Shown here: positions 23,243-36,301 of the stretch, in pieces
Numbering within the stretch: position 1 is the first letter of the stretch
How the letters are laid out: each line of letters starts with the position of its first letter
Assembly: GCA_021397835.1 (NCBI GenBank)
Contig: JAJFZO010000695.1
Location: 1,429,501 to 1,493,500, forward strand
From: Moringa oleifera
Lineage: Eukaryota; Streptophyta; Magnoliopsida; Brassicales; Moringaceae
Reading direction: 5' to 3'
Length of the DNA stretch: 64,000 nt
Translations under genes and position numbers: made by a program
Notes under the pieces: model-generated
Databases searched by the model: none
Told to the model about the DNA's origin: nothing
Seen by the model: only the letters and a program-made list of their open reading frames with translations

Positions 23243-26022
23243 TTAGCGGATCTGAATTACATGAGGCTGAGGCTGCATAGTTGAATGCTCGGTTTCTTCA
23301 TCTGACGAGGCAGAAGATGAATTTGTGATATCCTAATTGTCAACCACAAAAGCAAAAGAATGAATAAAGTTCAATGAGCATAGTGCATTCACAACTTCAT
23401 TGGTGATATCATAGCAGGAACTTACCTGTTGGATCCGGCGACGTTGGAAAGCTGCTCCTGCTTTCATTATAACATATATCGGTAGAATGATCCCAGCAGT
23501 ACGTAGAAGTAACAACTGCACAAAGAAAATATACATGTACAGTTAGAATCTTTCTTTGCTGTCTTCAGTAATGGCAAGCTAAGTCAACGTACCACAAACA
23601 ATGGGAAGGAGTATTCATCAGTTCCACTGAGCATGAGAGGAAGAGTGTGGCGCAAAATCAGAAGAACCATGAACTGCAGAAAAGAAGTATATGATGAGCA
23701 AGAGGTTCTTCTAGGTACTAATTAGTTGATAAACATCTTCACTCTTCTAGAAAACTAAACGTGACCCAACAGTTTGTGTGCTTCATCACACATCACAGGT
23801 TACAAATCTCAAGAAATATTACAAGAACAAGAGATATTTTTCTGGTTTAGACTTAACAATTGTTGTTTTTCATGAATAATGCCTCTGCATCTGGCTTAAA
23901 GTTAAGGGGACCAGGAGAGAGAGAGAGAGGGAGAGAGAGAGAGAGAGAGAGTTACAATCAAAGCAACTAAACGACAGTATATCAAGCTTCTTGTAGCTGA
24001 AGCTGAATATTCCTCATAGCCAGGATCTGCGTCAGTTGAGACCATTGCTATGAAGTGAGGGCCATTTAATTCCCTTCTGGAGATCTCCCAGTTTCCTCTG
24101 ACATAAAGGTAAAATGAGTGCATTGGTAAACTGATAGAATGGCAGAAAAGGAAGAAGAAATATAAATCCCAGATCATTAACAACGAATGTGAATACCAAT
24201 GATGGATACATAAAATATACCTGAAGTTGAGTGGAAGACCCTCAAATTGAAACAGGGGAGGTGGTGCCGTATAGCCAGGTTTGAATTGCTGGAATTCACA
24301 GAATGTAAACATTGGCAAAAGAGCCAATTTTTGATTAGAGATAGCAGACAGAGAAATCCAACTATTTTATAACACGCTAATGGAATTAGAAGCATACTTC
24401 AATAGAAGATGAAAGGTAAAAGTTTTAAATCAACCTGGAGGCATATTTCACAGGTAGTGTCACCCTTCTCATTGCACCACCTCTGCACACATCTACGATG
24501 AGCATACTGCAAAACAATGAATCAGATATGAATGAACATGGGAAGTAATGAAGCCTCACTTCCATAAAGGATAGTCCCATCAGAAAAAAAAAGTAGGTTC
24601 TGAAAGTGGAAAATTGTGTAAGGAAAACATGAGCTATTAGGTGAAATCAAAGAACATCAATCAGAATCTCAGCTAAAATTTATAGATAAAGCTCTAAACT
24701 TTTTTTTTTTTTCTTCCTACACCATAGCAGAAAGATGAAGCAAAGTAAGTGGCAGAGGTTGAGATGTTGCAGGAACAATTATGATCAAATTCCCAATATC
24801 AGTTCTTAGATCTAAACCAGATTACATCTTTGCAATCAAATTTAAAGAAATTAACCTGAATTAACTAAGTCAAGATATTTCGTGCAATCCACAGTCAGGT
24901 ATAGCTTCCATTCACTGGTCTATTTCACAATTAAACAGTTTTAGTGGATCATTTGTATCAGTTGACCCAACACAGTCCCAATTTGTCTTAATCCTTAAAG
25001 ACAAAAATGAATTCATTAACTCATGTAAAAACCTGTCATTGCCTATAATCAAGCAATGCTTCTCCCAGTGTAAGCTGGACAACATAACAGCTAAACTGGT
25101 CTTGGTGGATCAAATATAATTATCAACTGAAGAAACAGCTTATTTGTCTTGAGAGAAAAGTATGGGCCCCCATCAATGCTAATAGCGGGTGATATTTTTG
25201 AGATGATGGTGAGGTACATCCAGTGTAACCAGCTAAGTGCAGATTAATGATAGAAAAAGCCTTACTTTCTCAACACTCAGAAAAGTACTCTCTATCCAAA
25301 CTTGAGGACAATATCAAGAATTAAAAGAGAACAAAATTTTAAATAACTCTTCTTCAGCATGATCAAAAGAGACTTAAAATTTCCAATGCAGCAGTTATGA
25401 AATTCATAGTAAACTTATCAATGATATGCTAACTGCTCTATCAATATGAGAAACGACTCATCTGAGCAGTCTTCCAGAGGGTGGAAAGAAAAGGGAGGGA
25501 GCAATGGACACATACAGCTTGAGATGCATCAAATCTAGAAAATACTGTCAGAAAATCTTGGAAGAACACTATAAATGCCTTGAGATGCAAAAACATGCAT
25601 ACAACAATATGGATCAATAATTCTCCAGAGAATGAATACAAAACTTAAGATGACTAACAGAAAGATTATACGATTTCTTTACCCAGTAAGAAAAACACAA
25701 GAGCAGCCTAAGTGAAAATGAGTTATGAGAGCTGAAGATTTGCTAATTTCATAAGACCCAAACTAACCTTCAAGCTGCCACAACAAGAACAAGGAGTTTC
25801 CATGTTGGAATCTTCATCCTCATCCTGGCATATCCTGCATTCTACCAATTTCCTAGGAGAGGATAAATCTCCAAAATCTACCTTCTTAAAAAACTTGTCA
25901 ACTTTTTTATCATTAATTGATGATGCTGTGGCTTGCATCAACCGGTTTCTGCTCTCAATTGCAGCTTCCAAGGTAGATTCAGTTATCAATCGATCCACCA
26001 GCAATACAAAATGATCCCCCAT
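23243..26022 (-). CDS. RING-variant (RINGv/MARCH-type) membrane E3 ubiquitin ligase
   Basis: Seven exons (minus): 26022-25768, 24506-24435, 24288-24221, 24097-23956, 23673-23593, 23515-23426, 23332-23243. They total 798 nt, giving 265 residues. Seen: the C4HC3 RINGv domain from 62 to 107 (Cys62, Cys65, Cys78, Cys80, His88, Cys91, Cys104, Cys107) with [20 protein letters not shown] between ligand groups; then [11 protein letters not shown], hallmark of the plant DUF3675 subfamily; then two hydrophobic spans, about 167-194 and 203-227, followed by a basic FQRRRIQQ stretch and an acidic Ser-rich tail. Known for the family: such proteins sit in endomembranes with the RINGv domain in the cytosol and transfer ubiquitin to membrane substrates. 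The substrate cannot be inferred. The start is the first in-frame ATG before the conserved [10 protein letters not shown] segment. A TTTTTTAG acceptor at about 26142 suggests a 5'-leader intron. Confidence 0.93.
23914..23951 (+). repeat. (GA)n microsatellite beside a RINGv splice site
   Basis: A GA run with one GG interruption ends five bases before the end of RINGv exon 4 (23956). In the transcript it is a CT-rich tract just inside the intron after the donor. Confidence 0.95.
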
Positions 26023-27020
26023 ATTCAAATCCAGGACAACCCACAACTTATTCACTCTTTCAATTGAAAATCCAATAATATTAAGCCGGAAATTCCAAGC
26101 AAGCTCTTCTCCTTCACTTGTAGTTTGTAAACCCTTTGTGCTAAAAAAAAAAAACCAAAGTATTTTCAAAAAGTGTCAGTTCATATTCAAACAGAACCTT
26201 TCATCACTCTGAAACAAGAACAGCTGAAGCTGCACTCCCCAAAATGCATGTACAAAAAGGCCATGGTAGCTTTAATTAATGGAAGAAGTAAATTCGGAAC
26301 AAATTGATATAAGGTAATTAATTAACTGATGAACATAATGAATGGAACAGTGAGAGAACATTTAAAGACAAACCAAATGGGGGAAAAGCTGTACATGAAG
26401 TTATCTAAAATGGATTAAAGAGTTTTGAATAATAGGAGAGAAAAAAGGGGGAAATCAAAAAGTAGAGCAAATTTTGCGAAAGATAAAAAGCTTTATTCAA
26501 CTGCCTGGCAAACAAAAATCCCAAGAATCACAAGAAATGGCAAACAACCAACCGAGCAAAACATGTATAGAAACAATCTAAAAGCACAAAAGCAAGAAGA
26601 GAGAATGCCCAGATAAGAAATATGAGAAAAAAGATAACATGAAACAGACCCAGATGCTGAGAGAAACTAAAAGAGATAGAACTTTAGCGATTAGAGGACT
26701 TAAAAGGCAAAAGCAAGAAAACTCATATAAGAAAAAGTAATATTTACAAGAAAAGGAAGGAAGAAAAGCAAAGAAAGAGGAGACTTACAAGAAGGGAATC
26801 GTATTTTCGTCAAGCTAAAAAAGCTTTCCCTTTTGTCTTCCTTTCGAAATTTGAGGGAATCTGTGTTTTGAGATGAAGCAAGAGATTGAGGGTGATCCTT
26901 GATGAAACTCCGTTTAGAAGCCAACAAAGAAAAAGAAGCATATAGCAATACATAAATTTGCATGCGTTGTACGTTTTCGTAGCGCGAAAACAGGTTCCTC
27001 CCTCTGAAAATTCTGCTCTA
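26023..27020 (-). other. RINGv gene upstream region and probable 5' leader
   Basis: No coding exon is required here. On the minus strand a poly-T/AG acceptor near 26142 and a CTTCTTGTAAGT donor-like site near 26788 could bound a leader intron of about 650 bases, placing the transcription start near 26900-27200. Short open frames in this stretch do not resemble known proteins. Confidence 0.35.
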
Positions 27021-29623
27021 TTGGGTATCTTTGTATGTTATTCATGCGTGCGCTCGTTATATATGCAAATGGATATGTTTGTGTAAGCTGGACGAAAGAG
27101 AGGAGGCAGAGAAAGTATAACAGATTCCAACGCCAATCCTTCCACCATTCTCCCTTCCCCATTAACCCCAACTCTTTTTTTATTTCCCCTTTTTCCTCTT
27201 ACTCTTCATCAAATTGAATAATAATAATAATAATAATAATAAATTATTTTAGATATCGATGATCAAACTGCTGACTTCCTTGAAAGAAAAGTAGAGAACC
27301 ATTTGACCAAAAGATCTTATGCTATATTTTCACTTGAACAAGCTCTTGATAATGCAAATCTAATTACTAATGCATTAATTATGTCCAAACCACATAGCAA
27401 AATGTTTAATGCTCTTAACGTATTAATCTGATTTGGGTAATTTCTGGTTTTTCTTCCTTTAGGATTTTATGGGCAAAGAATGGGATAAGATTATAGTAAG
27501 AAGACAAAATAGGAAGGTCAAGCTTTTATGAGATTTACTCAAAATTGTGGCCTAAATTTTACATGCAGCCCAATATGGGTGGGGCCCTTCTGATTGTGCC
27601 TCGAGTAGTCAAGTGTGTTTCGTGATGGGAGTGGGTCCTCCAGCTTTAGGCTCTGGACAAGTTTGATTGCACTGCCTTTTTCACAATTTGTTTGATAATT
27701 TTTACTGTGGATACTAAAAGCAACTTGTATTAAAATTACATTTACATTTTAATTTTATTATATTAAAATTTAGTGTAATTTATTAATAATAATAATAATA
27801 ATAATAATAAACCACAATTTTTTAAAAATAATTACAGAAATTTTTAAAAGAATTATGAAAAACAAAAAAAAAATCTCTCTCCTTTTATTTCTTTCTCTCT
27901 TTTCTCTCTATTGTTATTTTTTCTCATTTTTATTCTGAATTTATGTTTAGAAAATTTCCAAATTTATAAGAAGTCTAATTAGGTGATGAGATTGAATTTA
28001 ATTAAAAAATTACTCTGCTTTTGTATAATATATAGTAATCAAAATAAGCTTGAATTTTTAATAAAAATAAAATATAAAATAAATTCCATAAAAGAATAAT
28101 ATCATAAATTTAAGCTTAGATTTTTGAATTTATTTTTCATAAAAAAATAAGTAATGATACGTGTGTGCCATATTATTTGCATTTCTTAATTAATTAAAAG
28201 AGCAAGAGGTATGTGCACCCTGTCATTTTTATTAGAGGAATATATATATATATATATATATATAATGGTCTTTTAATCTTATCCAAAAAAAAACAATAAA
28301 GAGGCATCAGAATATTAAATTAAATTAAAATTTTTTGGCTCAACTAAAAATTAAAATTTTTTATTAATTTAAATTTTATGCTAAATTTTTAATTAAAATT
28401 ATACATTATTTTAATAATTTATCATATGAATTTAAAAAATAAATTAATAAATTATTAATTACATTAAATTATAATAAATCATAATTTTATTAAAAATTTA
28501 ACACAACTCAATTTAAGGGAAGATTCTAATTCCTCAATTAGACTTCCAAATTGGTTGGTTCACCATTGACTTCACATTTCCGTGACAAACGTGTCTATCT
28601 ACCCCTACCCATTTGCCTGCAGTTTACCAAAATCTCCCCCGGTCTTCTCTTTCCTTTATTTCTTGAAAAAGAAAGAAAAAAAAATAAAATAGAGAAATAA
28701 ATGGTGAACTGTTTAATTGGTTTGGTTGGCCAACGTCCCAAAGCAAATGGGAAAATCCATATATCTTTTATATAAAATATTATTTAATATATAAATAAAA
28801 AAGTCAAGTTCAATTAAAATCCTTCAATTATTTTTATTTTTTTAAATAAATAATAAAAAATTATGATTCTTTGCTTTTTGCATGCATGCAGGGGACACCC
28901 ACATTAAGCTCACGTCAACAAACATAAATAATTAAATGCTACATATATCCCCTTATTTTATCATCTGCTTACTTGGTTTATTTATTATTCAACCTTCATC
29001 CGAACTAATATATAGTTGCATTGACAAAGACGGTATAATTGATTAAAATATTTTTAATTAGCCAATGATGATTCTCGACATGAATTATAATTTTAATTAG
29101 TAGATAAGGTTATGGTTGAACCACCGATGCATTTTAGGTCTGCTTAGGATCAACAACAAAGTTGAGTACATACATTATTATGGGGCTGATGTTGACTTGA
29201 CTAGTCAAAGATTTATTTCCAATACTAAATATTAATCATAATAAAAATTTGATTCCAACTATATGATATACTTAATTGGATTAATTAAACAAAAAATAAG
29301 TGTGATAGGGTAGATTGATGATGGGTGCATGGCCCATGTTAGGGTTTGGTCGCTAAACTTATTATCATCTTTGTTAGCTTAAATTAGAGATTTAGTTGAA
29401 CCTTTTGTTTATATATATGTGATGCTTAATTTGTATAATCACATTAAACTAAAAGGTGAAATTAACCATGAAACCCTAATAGCTTAAATTTATAGTTTTA
29501 GTGCAGTGAAATCATGAAACCCTTTGACCTTACATGATCATGATCTTTTAAATTTTAATTTACCATACATTATTTTAATCATTTTTATAAATAAGATTCA
29601 TCGATCAGTGATGTTTAATTTTT
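27021..29623. other. A+T-rich intergenic DNA with microsatellites
   Basis: No gene is recognisable. Simple repeats are (AAT)n at 27217-27241 and 27784-27810 and (TA)n at about 28240-28264. The remainder is A+T-rich. The right edge abuts the proposed left end of the Mutator-like element, with TTAATTTTT at 29615-29623 as its candidate target duplication. Confidence 0.6.
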
Positions 29624-29995
29624 TGGGTTAATCACATAAAAAAATCTTATATTTTACTTACTATCTTAAATGAAAATCTACCAAAAAAATCATATCTATT
29701 AAAACTTGTATTTTTTTAAAATTCTTAATGTATGACTTTTGTTATATTTTTTGTTAATATTAATAATTTTGCACATACACATGATATGTATGTGGCTTTC
29801 ATTTATGCAATTAATTGTCACGATATCTTTTTAAAACACTATCAAAATAAAAAAATATATTTTAAAGTAAATATCATTTAAAACCCTGAAGAATACTTTC
29901 TCTCTTAATTTTTTACCTTGAACTACAAATCGTCATCAAACAAATCTTGATTGATGTGAAATAGCCAAATTAAACATTCTTCACTATCGTTGTTA
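29624..29995 (+). repeat. Left terminal inverted repeat of the MULE
   Basis: Its reverse complement aligns by eye with about 35000-35340. The best-kept parts are 29865-29975 and the outermost 50 bases. Small indels separate the two arms, which indicates an old insertion. Confidence 0.7.
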
Positions 29996-30615
29996 GATTT
30001 TTTCATTAATATGAGGTTCTTTTGTGTGTGTAAAATTTGTTTAATGCTTTCCCAAATAGAAAAACACTTTCTATCAAAGACTTCATGCGAATTTCCTTAA
30101 TCAGATAGAAGATATTTGTGAAATTGTTGATTCCACTAGGTAAGAAACTGAAATTGTTGCCTCCATGTCATTTCTCTCAAGCTTGATTGTATTGTTAATC
30201 ATTCTTTAAGTTGATTTGAGCATATGAAGAGCGGAACTTCAATCGTATGACGTTTACCACTGTCAATATGGTTTTAAAGCTAGATTGTGGACTTCATTAA
30301 TGAGTAGAAACCCTGGTAGAAGATTTTTGAGTTATGAAAAAAGTGTGGTAAAGTTTGATGTCTTTTCATAGGAATGGTAGCTTAATCGATTATCAAGGAT
30401 ACTTATTAGCTTATCTTGCGCATGTTAAATATACCATTAAATACAAGGTGTCCTTAATTTTCTTTCAAAATTGGTTTGTGGTATAATTTAAAAAATCATC
30501 TTGTTTTTGGATTCTTTTTATAATGGCTAATTTTATAAAAACATTTGAGAGAATATAAAGGGTAGAACTCTTAGAGATTGTCGGTATTGTGTTGATAGAA
30601 TGGATGTCATGCTTC

Positions 30616-30764
30616 TTTTTTTTTTTGATGTTTCAAGCATGGCAGAACTATAATTTTTTTTTCCTGACCTAGGGACATCCAATATGATTTTTTTTTTTTT
30701 TGATGTTTTAAGCATGTTAGAACTATACTTTTTTTTTTTGTTGACGTGGGGACATCCAATATGA
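30616..30764 (+). repeat. Tandem duplication (72 + 77 bp) inside the MULE
   Basis: Unit 1 (30616-30687) and unit 2 (30688-30764) share the order poly-T, GATGTTTYAAGCATG, AGAACTATA, poly-T, GGGACATCCAATATGA. Differences are confined mainly to poly-T length and a few substitutions. Confidence 0.85.
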
Positions 30765-32192
30765 ATTAGTTGTAACAGTTCAAATTTAACATATTATACG
30801 TGTACAACTGGTCATAGATTATGCATGCTACCATAAAATTAGTTTCCATCAAAATTTGAACGAGTGAAAACTTATACAAGTGTTAGATAGTAAAAAAAAA
30901 ATTAAATGATTCATTTGTTAATTTATTTATGCGTATTAATTGTGTTAATTTATTGATTTTTATCATTGTAAAAATATGGATTTTGAAATTATTTTGTATG
31001 GTTTAATGCACGAGTGATCGAGGAATGCATGTTTTACCAAAACTATTAAACGAAGTATGAAAGTTACATGATTAAGTGATGCTATATGGGAGAGTTGTTA
31101 TTTCATCATGGATTTTGGCTATTCTTGTACTAATTGTATATTGTATTGGCTTAATGAAAAAAATTTGTATGCTACATTACATAGGATGTTTTGTTTTAGG
31201 TTGCCCACAACTAATGTAATTCAATTGCAAAATTGACATTTAGGTTCTAATTTAATAACCACATTTGAATTTATGGTTTTGTAATGTTATCTCGGGTTGT
31301 TGGTTTTGTAATGACAATTATGTTTGATATCTTGCAACCACTCAATTATGATACATGATTTAAAGATAATTGTGTTTCATGATTTTATAATGGCAATCGT
31401 ACTTCATGATTTTGTAATGATATTTGTGCTTGACAATGATGAACAAATAATTTTTTCATTTATAATCCACTTGGTTTATGTTAACATACAAATCATCAGT
31501 TGCAACACTATACTATTCACTTATTTTAACATTATACTATTCACAGTTTATCCATAAATTAAGAATGAATTCAATCCATTTAATACCATAATTCATATGT
31601 ACTTCAATCAATTATAAAAGAAAATATTAATCATATAACGAGTAACTATTTGTAGCCTTGAAACCTTTTTCATTTCATAAACCATTTATACACTAACCTA
31701 TAAAGTAGTAACTATCATACATCAATCATAATTCAATTATATTTATTTTAAAAGTAGCAACCACAATCCATAAGTCATATAATTCAAATACATTAACTAA
31801 ACATTCATCCATAACTTAATTCAACATTGTTGAAAAGTACATCAACCAAAAATTAAACATTTATGGGGTTCACTTATGGTAACTTTTACTCATAAGAACT
31901 GTTTTAAATCTGTCTTTCATGAGTTACTGATCTCATTAAATGCCTTTGTTGTTGAGGTTGAATATAAGATCTCTAATTTGGTAAAGGTGGCCTTGAAACA
32001 GATGGTATTGGCCCCAGGACATTGCTACTGGTGTTCTTGGAGTTGCATCACTAATCATATTCCACATGTTACAGATAACTCTTTTTGATAATAAACTGCA
32101 AACATGCATGCATACACTGTATACCAGTCAGTTCGCATTGGTCTATAACATATTCCTCATAAGTGGCCCTCATTTGGTACGTGGCCCCCAAC

Positions 32193-34033
32193 CTACATGG
32201 GCATAAACATCTTACTTCTAACCTTCACTTTTTCTTTTTTTTTAATATATAAAACTTTAGATCTTAAGATATAATAACCCATCGGTCTTTTACATTTATC
32301 CCTATTCAAATGGATACGTTCCATAAGGTAATTCTTAATTTCTTCACGCAATTGTAGAATTGGCTTGTCCCTAGCACTAGCAATAAATACATTGAATGTT
32401 TTAGACAAATTATTCCAAAGTATGCCACATCTATATCTACCTAAAAATGCATGCATGGACCAATGTTTAGGATTTATCTTACATAACCACTTAAATGTCC
32501 TAACATAAGCAACTTTAACTTTGTCCATAACATTTCTAAACTCTGCGGTTGTGACTACCTTAATAGTAGCATACATAAGATCCTTTAATAATTTCTTCTT
32601 GAATAATTTCTATAAGTTTTCATAAATACACTTAACACAAAAATGAATGTTTGCTTCAAAAACAAGTTGCTGAATAAACATATAACTATATCAATCTTTA
32701 GCAAATACTTAAATGAACCAAGTAAATGAAATAAAAAAGAAGAAAAACCAATAATAGCAAACACGTATACTAGTTGTATGAACCATAGGAACTACAAATA
32801 GTCAAATGCTGTAGTGAATTAATAAAGTAAAAACAACATAAAAAGCATGTCTTTTATTGGTTCGATATGAAAGTCTATCCATGCTCTTTAACAGAGCCAA
32901 TATTAACAAGTAATAACTGAATGAACTAAGTCTATGCCTCTTTTGTCTCAGCATTGGTGATTGCATAAGCTATTGGGTAGGTGTTGTTATTGGCATTAAT
33001 CCTAATTGCAACCATAAGTTATCTCTATGTTTTACCATTTAAATGATAAGCATCCAAACTAATAATCGATTTGTATCCTTTCTAAAACTATTTTTTACAA
33101 GCATTTAAATAAACATATATCCTCTAAAATATTAGATTTATAGTAAACATCAGTCTATCCAAACTCAAAATAAGAGAATTTTCTAAATTTTACAATCTAA
33201 CCTCTTCGCGGTAATCTCTTGGTCTCTTATACTACCTTCCCTCTGAACCATAAACATCCATCATAAAAAATCTCTTGGCCCTAAAACAAACTCCTTTAAA
33301 TACCTCACAAACTAAGCATACCTTAATAGTCTCTATCAAATAATAATCTTAAGGTTGATTCTCTTTTAAACATGCCAACATACCTCTTTGCTATAAATCT
33401 AGCACTCATAAGTTTGTTGTGAAAAGATCAGTTGCAGGTGTGGGTTGAATTGTAAGCTTTAATTTCAAAAGAAATAATATTCCCAGCTTGTGAGACTAAA
33501 ATAATTTAGTTGTAAGCCCCAACCTTGCAAACAATCTTAAGTGTACTAGTAGTGAACTTAATGTAATACCCTCCATTAATAGAATATTTTGTTATGACCT
33601 CCGTAACTATAGTAAGTGACCCAAAAGCTATCCCTAAAGTGAATTATAGGCTTCTCATATCTTTGTCAACATTAAATTCTTGGGCCATATACTATTATTG
33701 TCAACATCATTATCAAACCTAATGGGCGTATATAGCTCCTTTGAGTAGTCCAAGTTAAAGTTAACAAAACATAGGTCTACTCTCCCTAAACTGACCAACA
33801 ACTTTCATGTTATTAGTAGGCATGTCAAGATTAGCCATATTCATAACATAATCCTTTATGTCTACTTCAAAGTCACTATCAATAAGGTGGTCTTCATCAA
33901 TACCGTCTATATCTATAGTAACTACCAATACAGTGCTATCTACATTTTCATTGAAACTCTGCTTTATATTATTCTTTACATTAGTATTTGTATCACTAAG
34001 ACTAACACTACTTTGTGTCTCATTGCATTCCAT
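32193..34033 (-). pseudogene. Mutator-like transposase, broken
   Basis: Three parts in order on the minus strand. The N-terminal frame 34033-33761 (90 codons) is acidic and Ser/Asn-rich, as in the variable N-terminus of plant MULE proteins. Around 33065-32925 a frame with two stops reads SLDAYHLNG and then VAIRINANNNTYPIAYAITN, matching the core MULE transposase block that includes the first catalytic Asp region. The frame 32576-32193 (127 codons) contains ILWNNLSKTFNVFIASARDK and LREEIKNYLMERI, typical of the region C-terminal to the catalytic core. A C-terminal SWIM zinc finger was not found. Stops and shifts make it non-functional. Confidence 0.8.
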
Positions 34034-34994
34034 TTAAACTTCCCTATTATAACTATACATTAATAGCAACAGCTCCAATATATCTATATCATTTTGAAAT
34101 TCTTTAAGACTTTTATTCATAATCTTTTCCGGTATTAAATAAAAGAACTTGGTAGGCCTATATCAAGCCTGAGCCTCTTTTAACATCCTTTATTATCTTC
34201 ACTATATTAAAACAATCATTATTCACATCATCAAAAAAAGTACATCACATGAATCATATTTAAAGTCCATAATTTGTCCACCTTTAATGTATGTAGCACG
34301 TGAAATAGAAAGAAGGCATATCTATTCCTTCACAGGTAATAAAGACAACTTAATTTTGGAATTTGAGTAAATGATATTATTATACACAACATACATATAT
34401 ATCAATGATAAACCAAATATGAAAATGAATAGAAATTTCACTTAAGCATACAGATACTTACACCCACACTTACTCATTGTGCATATGGTGGATTAAAACA
34501 GCAAGCAATACAACAACTAATATATCTAGGAATCTAAAACTAAAGCAAATTGAAATCCAACTACCAACATTAAAAATTAGTTCACCTGACACTACATGTA
34601 AACACCTGACAAATCTTGAACCTATTGATCCCACTCGATTTTAGCGCATGCATAAAGTAAAAGATAAAATAAGAATGTACTAGCTAAGGATAATACAAAC
34701 AAATGGGGATCATTGATTTACTTTTCAAACAATACTTTTTGAAAACATTGCAAAATAAAATGAGAGGTAACAAACGAGATTCAACTTAAAAACTTGGTTG
34801 CACAAGTAGTAAATGATGATATTAACATAATTAATCAATATTCCACATTGATTCGATCAATGATTTCGCTTGATAGAATACACTTTGCTAATGTGTCGAA
34901 GGGAGAATGAGATTTTGGGAGAAACCTAGGTATTATCGTTTTGGATATGAGGCTTTTTATGAAATCTTAGGTTTGCCTTAGTAAAATTTTTAAT

Positions 34995-35340
34995 GTCAGA
35001 TAAGATCTCCAAATTTGGGCTAACGAATGATTTAATTTGGTTATTTCGCTTCAATCAAAATTTGTTTGGCTATATGATTTATAACTCATGATAAGAATTA
35101 AGAGAAAGAGTATTTTTTAGGGTTTTAAATAATATTTATCTAATATTTTTTTATTATTTTTAAATGTTTAGTTTGTTTTGAATAATGTTCTAAAAAGACA
35201 TTAAAATAATTACACAAATAAAAATTACATGCTCATCTAAATAAAAAATAATATAAAATCACTAATAAATATATATATATATATTTAAATCTTTATTTAA
35301 AATAACGAGTAAAATAAATATTTCTTTATTATAATTAACC
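34995..35340 (-). repeat. Right terminal inverted repeat of the MULE
   Basis: The inverted partner of 29624-29995. The outer end is ATAATTAACC at 35331-35340. A short (TA)n run at about 35272-35283 is an insertion relative to the left arm. Confidence 0.65.
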
Positions 35341-36301
35341 TTAACTTTTATTTATTGCATGTGAATATGAATATTATGTTACTTTGACTTTTTTAATATT
35401 GTAAATATTATTTACTTTGAAATCTTAGTTTTATATAATTGCACAATTTTTAAATGATGCAAAGGAAGATAACTCAATGTTCATATTCACAAAACAAAAT
35501 CTTGAATATAAAAAAAAAAAAAAAACATTTCTTAATATTTTTATTTTTGTGATAAGTAGAGTGGACAATTTGGATTTTTTATTTTATTGAAATTTTGGTT
35601 ACATTTGAATTTTTTTCACATCAAGAGGTTAAAATAATTCTATTTATATTAGTGTATTAACATAAACAAATGTATACATGCTACTGATCTCTACTTGTCT
35701 AAGAGATCAAATTACCATTCTTTGCTTTATCAAATTCGTATAAATAATTTTCTTTTGTAAATAATTCATTAAGATTGAAGTTAATTAAGCTCATCTATGT
35801 CAACCATGAATTTGTTACACTATGATTATTTTTAAAATCTTTTTTTGGCTCAAGTCAAGAAAGGACTGCTGCAAAAAATGAAAATTAATTTGGTAAATTA
35901 CCCAAAATTCAGATGAATTAAATTGAAATTCCATTTTTTTACTTGCTGAATTTTTGTTTGGGATTGTTAAATTTATTTTTTATTCTGTTAATATAATACT
36001 GAAATTTCTTGTGATTATAAATTTATTTTGAAAATTGTAGTTGTCATTTTAAATAACAGCAGCGTCTACTGGGCCATCACAGTCAGGGGCATTACAGTCA
36101 TTCTACATGACTCCGAACAACCTATTTTAACAAACTTTAACTTCCTCAAGATCACAAACAAATCGTTATTGGCCACGTGTCGGACCATTCCCGCCACAAA
36201 GCGTCCCTCCAAAACCTTGTGATATGCAGATGGTTAAATGCATTTCCCTCTGTGACTAAAGGGACACTAAAAGAAGAGCAAAAGATCTCAAAGCTCCATC
36301 A
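35341..36301. other. Spacer and promoter region of the fasciclin-like gene
   Basis: A+T-rich DNA without a coding frame of known family. A CACGTG-like G-box core (CCACGTGTCGG) lies at 36174-36184, about 120 bases before the start codon of the plus-strand gene. This is a plausible bZIP/bHLH or ABA-type element, but the assignment is by motif only. Confidence 0.4.

Larger units (their letters stand above)
29624..35340 (-). mobile_element. Decayed Mutator-like element (MULE) with long terminal inverted repeats
   Basis: About 5.7 kb. The left end (GGGTTAATCACATAAA) and the reverse complement of the right end (GGTTAATTATAATAAA) are similar, and similarity continues inward for roughly 350 bases, including TTTAATTTGGCTATTTC versus TTTAATTTGGTTATTTC and AGGGTTTTAAATGATATTTA versus AGGGTTTTAAATAATATTTA. 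Between the ends lie minus-strand MULE transposase remnants (32193-34033). The flanks TTAATTTTT (29615-29623) and TTAACTTTT (35341-35349) match at 8 of 9 positions, fitting the 9-bp duplication typical of MULEs. Many stops interrupt the transposase, so it is not autonomous. Confidence 0.75.
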
